The notes under the pieces: model-generated
The model's database searches: none
What the model was told of the DNA's origin: nothing
Seen by the model: only the letters and a program-made list of their open reading frames with translations
Shown: positions 10,367-22,672 of the stretch, piece after piece
Position numbering within the stretch: the stretch's first letter is position 1
How the letters are laid out: every line of letters begins with the position of its first letter
Assembly (NCBI GenBank): GCA_032158295.1
Contig: CM063246.1
Coordinates: 19,340,991-19,404,990, forward strand
Source of the DNA: Pycnopodia helianthoides
Lineage: Eukaryota > Echinodermata > Asteroidea > Forcipulatida > Asteriidae
Length of the DNA: 64,000 nt
Direction: 5' to 3'
Made by a program: the position numbers and the translations under genes

Positions 10367-13300
10367 TGGCAACTATCTTGGGGCCAAGCCCTACATCGCA
10401 GGGCCGCCTTGTACGCTATGCAGTTCGGGGGTTGGTCAGTGCTACAACAACAAGTGCCGTAAGTAGTTCTTCACCTTTAAGAAGAGAGAGCATTGTAGTC
10501 AATGATGTTTTAGACTAGATTGCTATAGCTAATTCGGGCAACACACAAAAGAGGGCGCCGCCAAGAGATTATCCCATGAGGGACCTTTACTTTAGACTGG
10601 TCCCCTGTCCTTATCCGCAAGAATAAGGACAGGCACCGGTCTATTAATCAAAATGATGGTCACTGCTAGACTGGTCCTCTGTCCTTATCCGCAAGACGCG
10701 CAATGGGATGCGAGGTCAAAGGTGCGTTTGTCAGGATTCCTCCAAACGCTCAAAGCCGGTCTCTGGCGTTATGCACGAGCCTCGAAGTGTGACGTCAGAT
10801 GTTCGGGCTATATCATTACTTTTATCATGGGAAAAAGTCAATGGTTCTTCGCATTTACACACACGTACAGAGTACATGCTTGTTTAACAAAGAACTAATC
10901 TACAATGATGGTTCACATTTTGAAGAAATAGGCTGAAACAATTGTCATTGTGCTCTCCGATTCTTCACGCGGTACAAAACTCAACATTTTGAGTGTTTAT
11001 TTTTGAATCCGAAACATCGACGGCGCAAACTCTTGAGGGCGCACAGTAATGTGATTGTATTTCGTGACTTTTATGACAATCTTGTTCACGCTTTTTATCT
11101 AGGATCTAGTATACATCTTGCCTTTATATATTCGTTCAGAGCACTTTACTATAAATATTTCTTCATCACTGTGATCCATTTCGTTTTAACTTTGGCTTGA
11201 AGTTCCAACAGCCCGATTAGAGTCGACTCCAAATTGTAAATGACTAGTCAACCAACATTTATTTTTGCATCATTTTGTTCACAGGGTTGTGTTCAACACA
11301 CAGCGAAGAGTGTGGTAAGATAAAATCTCAAAATTAATACTTGATTGAAATAAGAACCTTTTCAGCACAGATGGGGTCATACTTTGGTAATGACCCCGGA
11401 GAAATTATGTAACTTCTATCATTGAAGCCTTCTTCATAATATACAGATGGTAATGATAGTTACGGAAAAATTGTTTTGCCCAAAGTGCTCCCGTTTTATA
11501 AGAAATCAATTTGAATTTGCAAAAAGCTTTTCTAGAAATGTTGACAAAAACCATTTTATGACCCTGCCTTTAACATAAGTCCGAAGTCAACTATTTGTCT
11601 ACAATTTTGGAAGACAGTTTTTGACAATGCAAGTTTGTCAAATTTATTGTTTGCAGTTATTCATCTATGCGCAAACTAGGCTATTACCTATAGTAAATGT
11701 TAACTGAAAACATAATAGTTACATTGGAATATAGCCTACAGTAAAAGGGTAAAAGATAGCCGTCTGGTTCTAACTATGACGAGCCTGAAGGGAAAAAAAC
11801 AAATCAGTTCACAGCACTCATCAGTCAACTACCATGAGATGTCGTGCTCAGATTGAATAGTTCCCGACCATGATACATTGCGATGATCAAATGCAGGATG
11901 TACGTTCGGTACTTGTCGAAGACTAGTATGCTCACTTGGTGCATCCCAATGCATAGAATAACAAACCTGTGGAAATTTGGGCCCAACAGTATTGGTCATC
12001 GAGGTTGCAAGAAAGTAATGAAAGAAAGAAAAAACCTTGTTGCATAGAATTGTGTGCTTTCAAATGGCCGATTCATTCCTGAAGCCTCGGATTCAGATAT
12101 TTTATTGAGAAACTACCTCTTTCTAAAAAACGACACCACTTCAGAGGGAGTCGTTTCTCACAATGTTTTATACTATCAGCAGTTCTCACGTGCTCCTTTC
12201 CAAGTAAGTTGTTTTTTATGGTAATGTGATTCTTGAGTAATTACCAAAAGTATCCACTGTCTTTAAAGACATAAATTAAATAATATTGTTGGAAACATAT
12301 TCCTGTGGAGGGTTGTAAACTTTGTTTGTAAACAGATTGTAGGTCGGTTTGCCAGAACTGTGGAACCTTGGACGCGGATAAGTGTGAGTGCACTTGCCCC
12401 GATGGGTATATTGGACCCGACTGCACCCGTAAGTATCACATCTAGGATGAGTTACTACAAATATAAATGCTAAATGGACAGACACATTTTCCCCCCAATT
12501 TATTGTATCATCCGGACCATTGATGATATGGTTCGCCTTTCTAACTAAAACTAAAATATCACTAAGTTGCAATTTGCAGAGTTTAAGTTTTGATGCTCGC
12601 CTATCGTAAAAACAACTTTTTTCATTTTGAGTCAGGTCCCACTAAATCAAAGAACAATAACACTGTTAGGCGCTTTAAACCCCTTGTACCAAAACTCCTC
12701 AATCTTTTACTACGCCGATTTTTTTGTTTTACATTAAGCATTCCCAAACCATCCCAACTCCTTTGGAGTATGCAGCACCGGCAGCCAAATGGTCACACAG
12801 GCTGTCAATCATTAAAATTAAAATGCTCTATCCTTGCAAGTACCCATTCGTGATGGACAGTTAATTAAAGTGTCTTGATCAAGGACATCAAGTGTCAAGA
12901 CCGGGATGAATTGTCACCAAACACAGCAAGAAAACTTGTATTTTAAACAATCATAGAAAACAGTGTCATAAAATGTTTCATGTCAAATCTGACTAAACCA
13001 ACCAATCAAATTACGCATAACTATCGTTTGCCCTGAATCACAGAGGATTGCACTGATACCAGTAACAGTTGCGGCACCAGTTGGCTTTTTGATAAGTGTA
13101 ATGCCGACAACTTGGTCGTTCTGCAGTCATGTCCAGACTACTGCGAATTATGTTATGGTGAGTATAATGATCGTTTTTTTTTTTTGCATATGAAGTCGAT
13201 GCAAGAAGATGCCCTTTTATTTATAGCTTACATTAATTGCTTTTTGTTTTCACTTCCCTCCTCAGCGTTCCCGGATCCATCATTCAAGTGTGGTATGTTT

Positions 13301-16300
13301 ACTTTTTATTTGGTTTCAAATCAAAACTTTAGTTAATGTCAGTAGTTAATTAGGCCGCAAAGTGTTGAGGCGTTTACCCATTGAAATAAGACCATTGTTG
13401 TCACTGTCGACAGCGCATGTACCTGGAGTGACACAAGTACCCTGCGGTATTAACACTCACCAAACATACTTCTGTGCTGAAAACATTGGCTTTGAGAGGG
13501 GGGGGGGGGACCATGAATGAAGATGCAATTATTTTAAAGAAAATGTTGAGATCACAATTTTCCATTGCGAAAAAAAAAGCCCTTTAAGAGAAACAGAAAA
13601 CTGACAGAATAACCGTACACTGTGTAACCTTCTCGCGATTTAATTTTGTGTTGGTATAGTAATCCTTCATTCTCCGATTACATGTACATGAGAGTCCACG
13701 CGCATGTCCCACTGCGGATGATAGGCGCGCAAAGAATTATGGGTGAAATCCGAGTCCAAGTATTAAACACCGGCAATCAATATGGCGCGCTGATTTTGGA
13801 GCAAAGCTGTACCCAACTATAAAACCTGGCAGCTACTTGTAAACTACGGCATGACGTCCATATTGGCAGGTTGATTTATTATTTTGATCTGTACTCAGTA
13901 CCCCGAGATGCATTGCGGTATGTTTTTAAGATGGCGCTTTTGTATATGGCCTATTGGTATAAACCTTTCAAGAGACTTATTAAGTTTAAAAAGAAACCCT
14001 TTTTTCTAACCCAGAGAATTTTCTATTTTAGAGCCGGTTCCAGCTACTACGGCTCCAGCTACTATGGTTCCCGCTACTACGACGGTTCCAGCTACTATGG
14101 TTCCCGCTACTACGACGGTTCCAGCTACTAAAGTTCCAGCTACCACAGTTCCAGCCACCACAACTCTGTCACGGTCTTGCAATTCTCTAATTTGTGAACA
14201 TGGTGGTACCCTTCAGCTATCAGTCTGCAAGTGTATGTGTAAAGCGGACTACCAGGGGAACGCTTGTCAACGTAAGACTGGTTTGACTAATATTAAGCAA
14301 AGAGTGTGGCCGCCTTTTTTCTTCCTTTTAGAATGTATTCAGACCGAGGCTGTAGAGGACATGTGGTCTAATCAATCTTCGTGTAGCCAAAATCATTTCA
14401 ATAGACCCTTCCCATGAGATATGTAAATTGAACATCGCGCGTGCGCACTCTCCCTACTGGTTGGCAAAATGAGTGAACATCGCGCCTTTATGTATGGGAC
14501 TGATGGTGGCGTGACGCACACGTGTTTGTGCGTCTGCCTCATTGATCTACATTATACTGATATAATGTAGATCAATGTGCACAACTCTATGGCGTTTGCC
14601 AACCAGTAGTGTCTGTACACATGCGTGAATGTAATTTACATATTTCATGGGAAGGGTCTATTGCACGCAAGGACAACACGACACTGAATATGGTTACAGT
14701 ATAGAGCTTCATGACGGCCATTTTCATTCGCTTGGTGATTTTGAGCACGAGCTTTTGAGCCCGGAAAATAAACAATGGCTGGGTGTTTGAAGCTAGCCGA
14801 AGCCTATAAGCCGATGTTATGAATGACTTTTTGAAGACAACAAAATTATTATATATTATCGTGTTTGAAATAATGGTTTTAGCTGCATTATGTTCCTCTT
14901 TCAGCACAACCAACCAATATTGGGGGGGAAACAGTACTCCGTGCATTAGCTGTATTGCATGGGTAGGGGGATGGACAATGTTTTATTAATAGGGGTTAAC
15001 AAAATAACTAATTACAAACGGGAGTGTTTACTACTTTTTGCGCCTTGTTACATGAAACAGCAGTCTACTTGGACTAGTCAAGCAACTGCACTGCATGCAA
15101 AAGCTACGAGATAGTGTTTGGAGGGGAAAGAGAAGACGGAAAAAGAAAGCTTTTTTGTAAAAACTGAACTGGTTGCCTGTAAGCTGCGTTGTGTTGGCCC
15201 CAAACTGTATCTTAATACACGTCAAATAGTGTTGTATCTTGAACACGTACACAAATTAATGATTGAATGGTACCCGCCAAAATTGGCTAGCGCCCTCTCC
15301 TGTCCGTCCAGTAATTAATAGTATACTGGACGGGTGTACACACATTCAAAGCGAATACAATGTTGTGTGGTTTTGTTTTGTTACAGATTTGCGTGAAGAA
15401 GCACGAAACGGGGTTCTATTGGTCCTAGTTGCTGATATTGCTTATGTAAGTTTATTTATTTCATTTGCCCTTTTTACCTACTACAAAACCACATCGCTAA
15501 TTCGCTATCAAGGCTTATTGGGCAGAACAGTGTAAGCATTACGCATCTGAAAGCACACAACTTCGTGTGACAAGGGTGTTTTTTCTTCCGTTATTATCTC
15601 GCAACTTCGACGACCAATTGAGTTCAAATGTTCACAGGTTTGTTATTTTGTGCATATGTTGAGATACATTAAGTGAGACGACTGGTCTTTGACAATTACC
15701 AAAGGTGTCCAGTGTCTTTAACCATTATTTTGTTTGTTCTGTCCTCCCCCTTTTCTATCAAGAGCTGTCTGACGCCTTAAAGTTTTTTAAAAACGTGCCT
15801 TGCAATACATGATTCTCACTCGACCAGGAGAGAAGCTTCATATTCTGACAAAACTTTAAGCTTTTTTTTACATTTTGAGTGCGTTCCGGTCCTATTAACT
15901 TTCCTTGCATAGGCCTATCCTTAAAAAACTCTCTCTATATATCATGCATAATATCAAATTATCAAATACCATCAAATTTCCTTTTGCGGTCACACTATGG
16001 TCTCATCTCATGACTTGCTTGCACACGGCTACATGTATGATTTCACTCTTCCCTCTATAAAAAAAAGTTCATGTTTTCGTATATCGTTTGTAGTGGAAGG
16101 ATATCAAGGATGGTTTACTGAATGCAGTCGCTGGGGTCTTGACGTCTTATTGCAACGGAGATGCCTTTCAAAAATGCTGTCCGGGGAAGGGGACCAAAAA
16201 GACGTAAGGAATAATCAATCTTATCTGATGAAAAAAACCATCGTTTTCATTAGTGTAGTTTTTACGCACGTTATGATGTCCCCTGCAAGCTAAATGGTTT

Positions 16301-19300
16301 CAAATGACACTCTTCTGCACTGATAAAACATATTTGTACACATTCTTGAAGATATTTTCTCTTCTGACGGTCTCCAAATATCATTCCTTAATTTGTTTAT
16401 TTGTTCATATGTTTATTATTACATTTCATCTCGTCAGGCCTGGGCTGTTTTTCTTGTTGTTTTGCTTCCATTTTTAACATTTTTCTTTAACGTACAATAA
16501 CGACCCTAGGGATTTGTAAAAGAAGGCATTGGGATGAGGCCAGTGTTCACACAGCTGTAAAGTTTCTCGTATACGAGTGATATTGTCCTCTTTGTTTGCG
16601 TTAATAAGAGGATAGACTTTACAACGAAAATGAGAACATTAAATTCACAAACTAATTAGTTATTAACTAATGGTGATTCAGTGGGGTAACCTGTAGTAAG
16701 AAGCTGATAGTTTCTGAAGACATTTACAACATAGAGAACGAAACGTTGAGCTGTATCACTAACGTAGCTAACCGCCACAACCCATGAAAGAGATTTTTTC
16801 CACGGGAGCTTTGACACATAGAAGAACATTTTGGGGGAGATGAATGAAGCTGAACAACCGTTTCACCGTTACGCACATTTTTTTTGTTACAGCGCTAAAA
16901 TGTTGGCCTTCGTCTCTGCGGTCCATTTCTCAATTGCAACAGGCTACCCAGAAATCCACGCCGACATTGAGAGTCAACTCGCTTTCGCGACAATGCTCCT
17001 GGGTACACCCCCGGTTACGTCTGCTCTCTGCGGCGGCGGTACCGTATCACGGAAGCGGCGATACGCCGAATCGCCTCACGTGATCCATCGAAGGGAGGCG
17101 CTCGGAGGTATTTAGCGCCCTCTTTTTTGGGGGTAATCTTTTCGATGGTTATAATTATTACTTTATTAATAGACCCCTTGCATGTAGCCCGAACATCTGA
17201 CGTCACACTTCGAGGCTCGTGAATAACGCCAGAGACCGGCTTCGAGCGTTTGGAGGGATCCAGACAAACGCACCTTTGACCTCGCACCCCATTGCGGTAT
17301 TTCGGATAAGGACAGAGGACCAGTCTAGCAGTGACCATCATTTTAACTAATAGACCGGTGCCTGTCGTTATCCTTGCGGATAAAGACATGGGACCAGTCT
17401 ACCTTGCATGCGGCGTCGCAAGCTCAAGCAGCGCCCTCACATGAGGTCAACGAAGAGCTATCATTGGCTGAGAGTTGCGAGTTTGAGGTGTAATCGCTAT
17501 CGCCCCGTTTAAGGTTGTACTACATTGACATGGGCGAAAAAAAAATATACCTCTACTAGCTATTTATACTCCAGTTAATTTGCTAATCGAAATTGGTAAA
17601 AATTGTGGGGAAAACAGCAAAATACAAACAAACAAAAGCTATTACGTGTGAACACCGTTTGGTGAGTTGTTTACACTGGCTGATGTTAGATGTGTTTGTT
17701 GGAAGAATTGAAACAGAGAATCTGCTAAAACCAATTGTGTAGGACAACAGTTATGTTTACAGTCGTCTTGTGTGCATTTGGCTCTTTTATCTCGAAAAGT
17801 GACGAACTATATTTGCTCACTATAATGAAAATCAGTTTGGTGTTAAATGATATTATGTGCAATCCTTTATGGTTGACAAAATTTTCAGTTCAGCAGTACA
17901 CACTTTCTGAGATTAAAGTCTTCTCGGAAACTCGTGGCCGTGGCGGTCAAGTCGTCACTTTCTGGAAATGTTTATTAATTCATGTTTGTATGTTTTTTGT
18001 TATTCTCCAGGTGCTTTCTTAGACCAAGACATCATGCTGAAAGCCGTGAAAAGCGGTTTGGACGACATCGCGCAGGCTCTGTCCCAGCTGAACGTGAGCG
18101 TGACTGTGAATAGCGTGGAGGCCGGCGTGGAGGAGCCACCGCCCCCGGGCAATAACGGCCTCATCATTGTCATCGTCGTAGTCGTGTCTATCATTGCTGT
18201 GGTGGCTATCGTCGTCATTGTGGTTCTTGTTTCGAAGCAGTAAGTAAAACGACGCTTCGTTTTAAAATAACACATGGAACCCCCCCCCCCAATCATCAGT
18301 AATAAAGTGATTTGCACTCGAAGCATTGATGGCTTAATGTCATCATTTACAATTACGGTTAATATTCTTAAGAGCCCAGGTCTCATCAGAACGGAAAGAT
18401 TGACGTCACGAATGGGCAAAGAACATTGCACTGTGTGGGCAAGTTGCACTTTGTGGGCAGAGGTCGAAAGTTCGCTTCGCATTCGCCTGAAGTAAGAACC
18501 AGACATCCAACTTAACCAAAAATCAGCAAAAACGGTATCCCCTTAAATTTGATCGTGATCTTTTTTATTTCCTCCTAAAACTCTCTAAAGAATTCCTGAG
18601 ATTCCAATGAAGACACAACAGGGGGTACACCGTGCCCCCGTATCAAGCACCAAATGGACACCCCCCCCTTCTTGGGTCTTATACCTAAATGTTATAACGC
18701 TAATCGCACCTTAATTGATTTCTCTTAGGGTGTAAGGCAACAGGTCATTAGGCACAACAAATGGGTTTCAAGGACAAATGAATCACACTGGTTTATGTTA
18801 TAATAATAATAATAACCATTCTTTTTATAGCGCATATCACCGTGAGGTCCCTAATGCGCTGTAAAGGAAATCTTCATCTGGATATGAAATCTACAGAAAA
18901 ATTACCGTATACGTTAAGTATACAACACGTACATATTTCTTTTGTATAATACCATGATAGTCTGAGGATGAAACGATAAAGTCTCGAAAACCAACACGTA
19001 TGAGAAAGACGAATAATAATGAATATACCGGAGTCTCATATAGCGCACGTATCTACAAGTTAAGGTACTCAAGGCACTCGTTGAAAATCGGTTTATATAA
19101 TGAGGGTTTACAAAGTGCTGCGGTGCATTCAGCAACCACTGCCAGAAACACCGGAAGTGTAACTCTGCGGGCTTGACCTTTATGACACAACACAATGGAC
19201 CTACAGCTTCAAATACCATCCGAAGGACGAAGCAGTGATGGTCACGTGTCTTTACTAATATAGTAAAGCTATTGAAGTGTTGAAACTTCATGAAATTGTA

Positions 19301-20072
19301 TATTAGGCCTCGGTGAGGGCGGCAATTTGGGCCGATTGATTGTATCAAACCATTCATTGTTAATTTGTTCACTCTAATTTTCTGGGCAATGGTTCTTAGC
19401 ATGGGTAACTGAGTGGCCCACCCCCTCTCTGATCTTGCTATAAGGTAGTAGCATTCAGCAGTGAGCCAAATTATGCGTCCTACCATTAATTAATTTGGGC
19501 CGAGAAATGTGTGCACTTCGCACATTCAACTGATAGCAGTGACGGTCAAGTGTCTTGCTAAAGGACACCTAATCTAAATGTCTAAGACATCACTCTGCAT
19601 TTTTTTTTTCATTTCAAAAGAAGAAACTATAAATAAATACTAAACTTGCGGGTACAACCATGTGTAAATCTCTTTTTGGGGGGAGTTTTGGCTCTGAAAA
19701 GAGCCGGTGCGGTCTCGACGTTTCGAACAGTAAAGTCTGCTCGTCTTCAGGAGATTTACACATGGTTGTACCCGCAAGTTTACTATTTATTTATAGTCTC
19801 TTCTTATTTTTTCACACCATACAAAGCTTCAAACAATACTTTATCATTTCAGTTGCAACCTTCTGTGAGAAACAACAAATCCCCCCCCCCCCAAAAAAAA
19901 CAACCAATTAGCCACTTTTGGGTTGTTTTCAATATTATGATATGTTATTTTTGTTTTATTTCATAGTTCTGTTGTTCAGAACAGGTACATTTGTCTGACA
20001 CTGTATTTGGTTTTGTTTTTCAGTGTTTCGAGGAACCAAAAGGTTACACCACCCATGACGCCGATGAACTAA
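10367..20072 (+). CDS. CAP/EGF/ShKT/SEA-like single-pass membrane protein, 3' portion (11 exons)
   Basis: Exons: 10367-10458, 11285-11314, 12336-12428, 13044-13157, 13266-13292, 14032-14271, 15387-15445, 16094-16203, 16893-17107, 18011-18239, 20024-20072. All junctions are GT-AG and all phases agree, giving 418 residues in the window. Order: the C-terminal strand of a CAP (SCP/TAPS, CRISP-like) domain with GNYLGAKPY; a Cys-rich bridge and EGF-like module; an ShKT module with the six-cysteine spacing 6-8-10-3-2; a Thr/Pro linker built on VPATT; a second EGF module; a region with a KDIKDGLLNAV motif and paired cysteines that resembles a SEA-type domain; a basic SRKRRY site; Pro-rich juxtamembrane; a helix of about 25 residues (18157-18231); and a tail of about 20 residues. 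It should be a type I surface protein. The CAP N-terminus and signal peptide are not found downstream of the array. The tail exon depends on reading the donor as CA|GTAAGT at 18240; without it a TAA follows at once. Confidence 0.82.
10566..10830 (+). repeat. Intronic repeat, inverted partner of 17150-17410
   Basis: Contains GACTGGTCC...GTCCTTATCCGCAAG blocks and a segment ending GTGTGACGTCAGATGTTCGG. The same sequence appears reversed at 17150-17410 within the same gene. Confidence 0.85.
11910..12271. mobile_element. MITE of the GACACT-ended family, diverged
   Basis: Shares CTCACTTGGTG, CAGAGGGAGTCGTTTCTCAC and the terminal GAGTAATTACCAAAAG block with the better-preserved copy at 25674-26020. 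It lies in the intron just before the exon at 12336. Confidence 0.7.
14398..14664. mobile_element. MITE with inverted repeats of about 70 bp and a central perfect palindrome
   Basis: The ends read CAATAGACCCTTCCCATGA and its reverse complement, and similarity continues inward for about 70 bases to a CTACTGGTTGGCAAA block. In the middle, 14541-14556 and 14561-14576 are perfect 16-bp inverted arms around a 4-base loop. It lies in the intron after the second EGF exon. Confidence 0.85.
15553..15722. mobile_element. Half-length MITE, GACACT-ended family, reverse orientation
   Basis: Matches the reverse complement of the first half of 25674-26020 and ends with CCAAAGGTGTCCAGTGTCTT. The other half is missing. 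Confidence 0.7.
17150..17410 (-). repeat. Intronic repeat, inverted partner of 10566-10830
   Basis: Reverse-complement copy about 6.5 kb away. It begins 43 bases after the donor of the exon ending at 17107. Confidence 0.85.
19618..19806. mobile_element. Fold-back MITE of about 190 bp
   Basis: Arms of about 55 bp are inverted (left CTTGCGGGTACAACCATGTG, right its reverse complement) around a GC-richer centre that contains its own hairpin, GGCTCTGAAAAGAGCC. It sits in the last intron of the CAP-domain gene. Confidence 0.85.
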
Positions 20073-20569
20073 ATGCATGCATGTGAGTATTAACAAGAAC
20101 AATCCACCGAACCCAAAATGACTTGTTTGCAATTTTTTTCTTGGACATTTTTTTAGTGTGGTTGTTTTTGTTGTTGTTGCTTGTTTGTTTAATTGTTGAT
20201 GTTTTGTTTGTTTGGTGTGGGTGTTTGTTTTGTTTTGTTTTGTTTTATTTGTTGGGTGTTTGATTGTTTGATTGTTCATGTTTGCTGATGCAGGAGCTTC
20301 TGACATGTTTCGTTCGCCTGCTTTTCAGATCACAATGAGGCAAATGATCGGATTACCACGAAATGAACCACGAGCACTTCAGCGGGCGAAGATGACTGGT
20401 GCCCTGATGGGTATTATTCATTGTCTATGGATGGATATTATTTTCATACACTTACTTAATAACTTTAGTTTGACGATGTAAAAAACGGAAACTACTTTGT
20501 GGAAACATAGGAAGCCTTGTGATTTTCAATTTATACGCTCTTAGCTGCGTTTTGGCAGAGCATTTAAGA
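20073..20569. other. 3' flank of the CAP-domain gene
   Basis: The frame of the last coding exon stops at 20070-20072. A GTGAGT donor at 20082 and an acceptor-like TTTTCAG before 20330 suggest a further spliced 3' UTR exon (20330 to about 20410). Frames in it are short and conflicting, so I do not call it coding. About 20150-20270 is T/G-rich simple sequence. Confidence 0.4.
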
Positions 20570-20651
20570 TTGGTTTGGTTGTCTTCATCTCACTCCACCG
20601 CGGCCCAATTTTGTCAGACACAAGCATTTGTGGCGCTGTCTACTGCGCCAT
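20570..20651. repeat. Monomer of a duplicated ~95-bp sequence, left of MITE
   Basis: Contains CCGCGGCCCAATTTTGTCAG and ends GCGCCATTTAAA. A second copy lies at 21059-21143, directly after the MITE. Confidence 0.85.
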
Positions 20652-21045
20652 TTAAAGGAACATTACAGAATTGGTTTCTGCTAACAAAACAGTTGCTGGC
20701 AGTGTAAGCACTTTATGTAATTCACCATATACATAAACTGACAAACCTGAAGAAGTTTGAGATCGATCGGCCATCTGGGTCACGAGAAAATAGTGAAAAA
20801 CCGATGACACATTTGCATGAAATCATATAGATTCCAGAAATGAATAAAACGCTCACTGAGCGATAAACTCCAATCGGAAAATTAGTTTATTCATTTCTCA
20901 TCAAATGTGGCGTTTCAGACAGAAATATTACAGGGGACGTTTTCTACTATCATCATCATTAGACCGTGTAAGTTCAATGCAAATCTGTGATCAAAAAGTA
21001 TATTTTACAAGTTTTTTTCTTACCAATACTGTAATGTTCCTTTAA
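20652..21045. mobile_element. Full-length TTAAAGG-ended MITE (394 bp)
   Basis: Perfect terminal inverted repeats of about 17 bp, TTAAAGGAACATTACAG at the left and its reverse complement at the right. The interior is about 90% similar by eye to the copies in the array at 1754, 4554 and 7356. A 3' fragment is also present at about 35590-35682. TTAA at the ends is compatible with a TTAA target preference, but the element's own palindromic ends make the duplication ambiguous. Confidence 0.88.
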
Positions 21046-21058
21046 TGAAAGTAAGATT

Positions 21059-21143
21059 GATGTGGTTTCTTCATCCCACTCAACCGCGGCCCAATTTTGT
21101 CAGACACAAGCATTTGTGGCGCAGTCAACTGCGCCATTTAAAA
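21059..21143. repeat. Monomer of the duplicated ~95-bp sequence, right of MITE
   Basis: Ends GCGCCATTTAAAATTATG without a MITE, so it shows the empty target sequence for the insertion in the neighbouring monomer. Confidence 0.85.
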
Positions 21144-21996
21144 TTATGTAGTTTATTTAGAATATTGTGATGTACGTACTGTTTTAGCACCTAAAGGTCG
21201 TGGGTGTGTTGTGGTATTGTTTGGTTGATTAGGGGAGTTAGCGGGTTACTAATTAATTAATTTTGATAATGGCCAAAGACAGAAGACAATTCAAAAGCCA
21301 GCCTTGCCTTATTAAAGTTATTATACATGATTGATAGAGCTGACAGAATAGTTACAGACAGTGTTCATGTTTAGTGTAATCAACCATATACATGAAATAA
21401 CAATCCTGTGGAAATCTGGGCTTAATTCGTTGAGTGTGTCATGAGAAAAAAAAGTGAAAAACGTGCTTAACTTTCAGCATGAAACAATTGCCCCTAATTT
21501 CAGTTGTAACAACCAAAATCAGTTGTTGCATTTTTTAAAGGTTTTCAGATACAGTTTTCTGGAACATCACTTCATTTCAGAGGGAAATATTTCACAGAAA
21601 AAAAAAGATTTAGGATTAACTTATTAATCAATAATCTTTCAGAATGAAATTAAACAGTGATGTTTTTAAAGCCCAAATCCTGTATAATACCTTTAACAAA
21701 ATTTTATTCATTTTTACCACATGTGCCACATATATTATGTACACATGTTTATGGCAGTCCAAACTAATTTGCAAGGTACATACGTGGCTTTTGATTGGTT
21801 GCCAAACATACATTTTATCAGGCTGCTCGATTTTTAAATACTTTGTTTACTCAATTCATTTGTTTATTCAATTCATTTGGTTATTCAATTTTTTTAATTT
21901 ATTTTGTTATGAGTATTTTTATAAAGCAGCGGAAAACATTTTTGAATTTAAAAATAAGTGTAACCTGACAACCGCTTGGAGTCAAACACAGATCAA

Positions 21997-22224
21997 TTCA
22001 TACAAAGGCCGAATACGTAACCGTCAAAGTTTTTTTTTGAAATGCCAGTATAAGATCTTCTCATATCATCTTTAACTTGTATATTACATATTTTTAAATA
22101 AAAAAAATATCTCATACAAAGGCCGAATACGTAACCGTCAAAGTTTTTTTTTGAAATGCCAGTATAAGATCTTCTCATATCATCTTTAACTTGTATATTA
22201 CATATTTTTAAATAAAAAAAATAT
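21997..22224. repeat. Perfect 114-bp tandem duplication
   Basis: 21997-22110 and 22111-22224 are identical by eye, including a run of nine T and eight A. Identity this complete implies a very recent event or an assembly duplication. Confidence 0.93.
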
Positions 22225-22474
22225 CTTAAACTAAAAAGTAAACGTAAATGATGTACAGTTATTTTTAGTATATAAAAAGGGTTTGTATGTTTTCCCGGCC
22301 AATTTCAACAAAAAATCCTTTAATTTAACACCCGGCCCATGCAATTCCGTGTGAAAATATAATAAATGCTCTGTTTAATACATGAGCATTCAACAATTAA
22401 AAAGAGTAATTTAATTTCAACTGTTATACATTCTCATTTGTTTTTAAAATAGTATGGACGGAAAGCTGTTTTAA

Positions 22475-22672
22475 AAGTAGAATATAATAATCCACACAAA
22501 TAGCCCTCGAAATTAGGTGGTTTTCCCTTTTACTTCGTGAACTAACACGGTCCGCCATTTTGTAGAAGCAAATGTTTGACTCCACAAAATGGTGGACCGT
22601 TTCAGTTCACAAAGTAAAAGAACAAAAACGCACAACTTCGAGGGATATTTGTGTGAATCATTATATTCTGCT
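22475..22672. mobile_element. Fold-back element with ~90-bp arms
   Basis: Left arm 22475-22566 and right arm 22582-22672 are inverted, sharing CACACAAATA.CCCTCGAA and CGGTCC.CCATTTTGT blocks around a short loop. A relative is present near 8300-8590. Confidence 0.85.

Noticed and set aside
14064..14417. 117-codon frame starting in the Thr/Pro linker
   Set aside because: It reads from a real exon through the intron donor at 14272. The exon-like piece after 14331 runs into a MITE and was kept only as a possible alternative terminus.
18000..18506. 168-codon minus-strand frame
   Set aside because: Antisense shadow of the transmembrane exon of the CAP-domain gene.
18914..19486. 190-codon minus-strand frame
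   Set aside because: Covers old interspersed repeat related to 9380-9565; no domain, no splice context.
20330..20412. Coding exon after the tail of the CAP-domain gene
   Set aside because: Phase from the preceding exon leads to early stops in each join I tried, so it is more likely 3' UTR.
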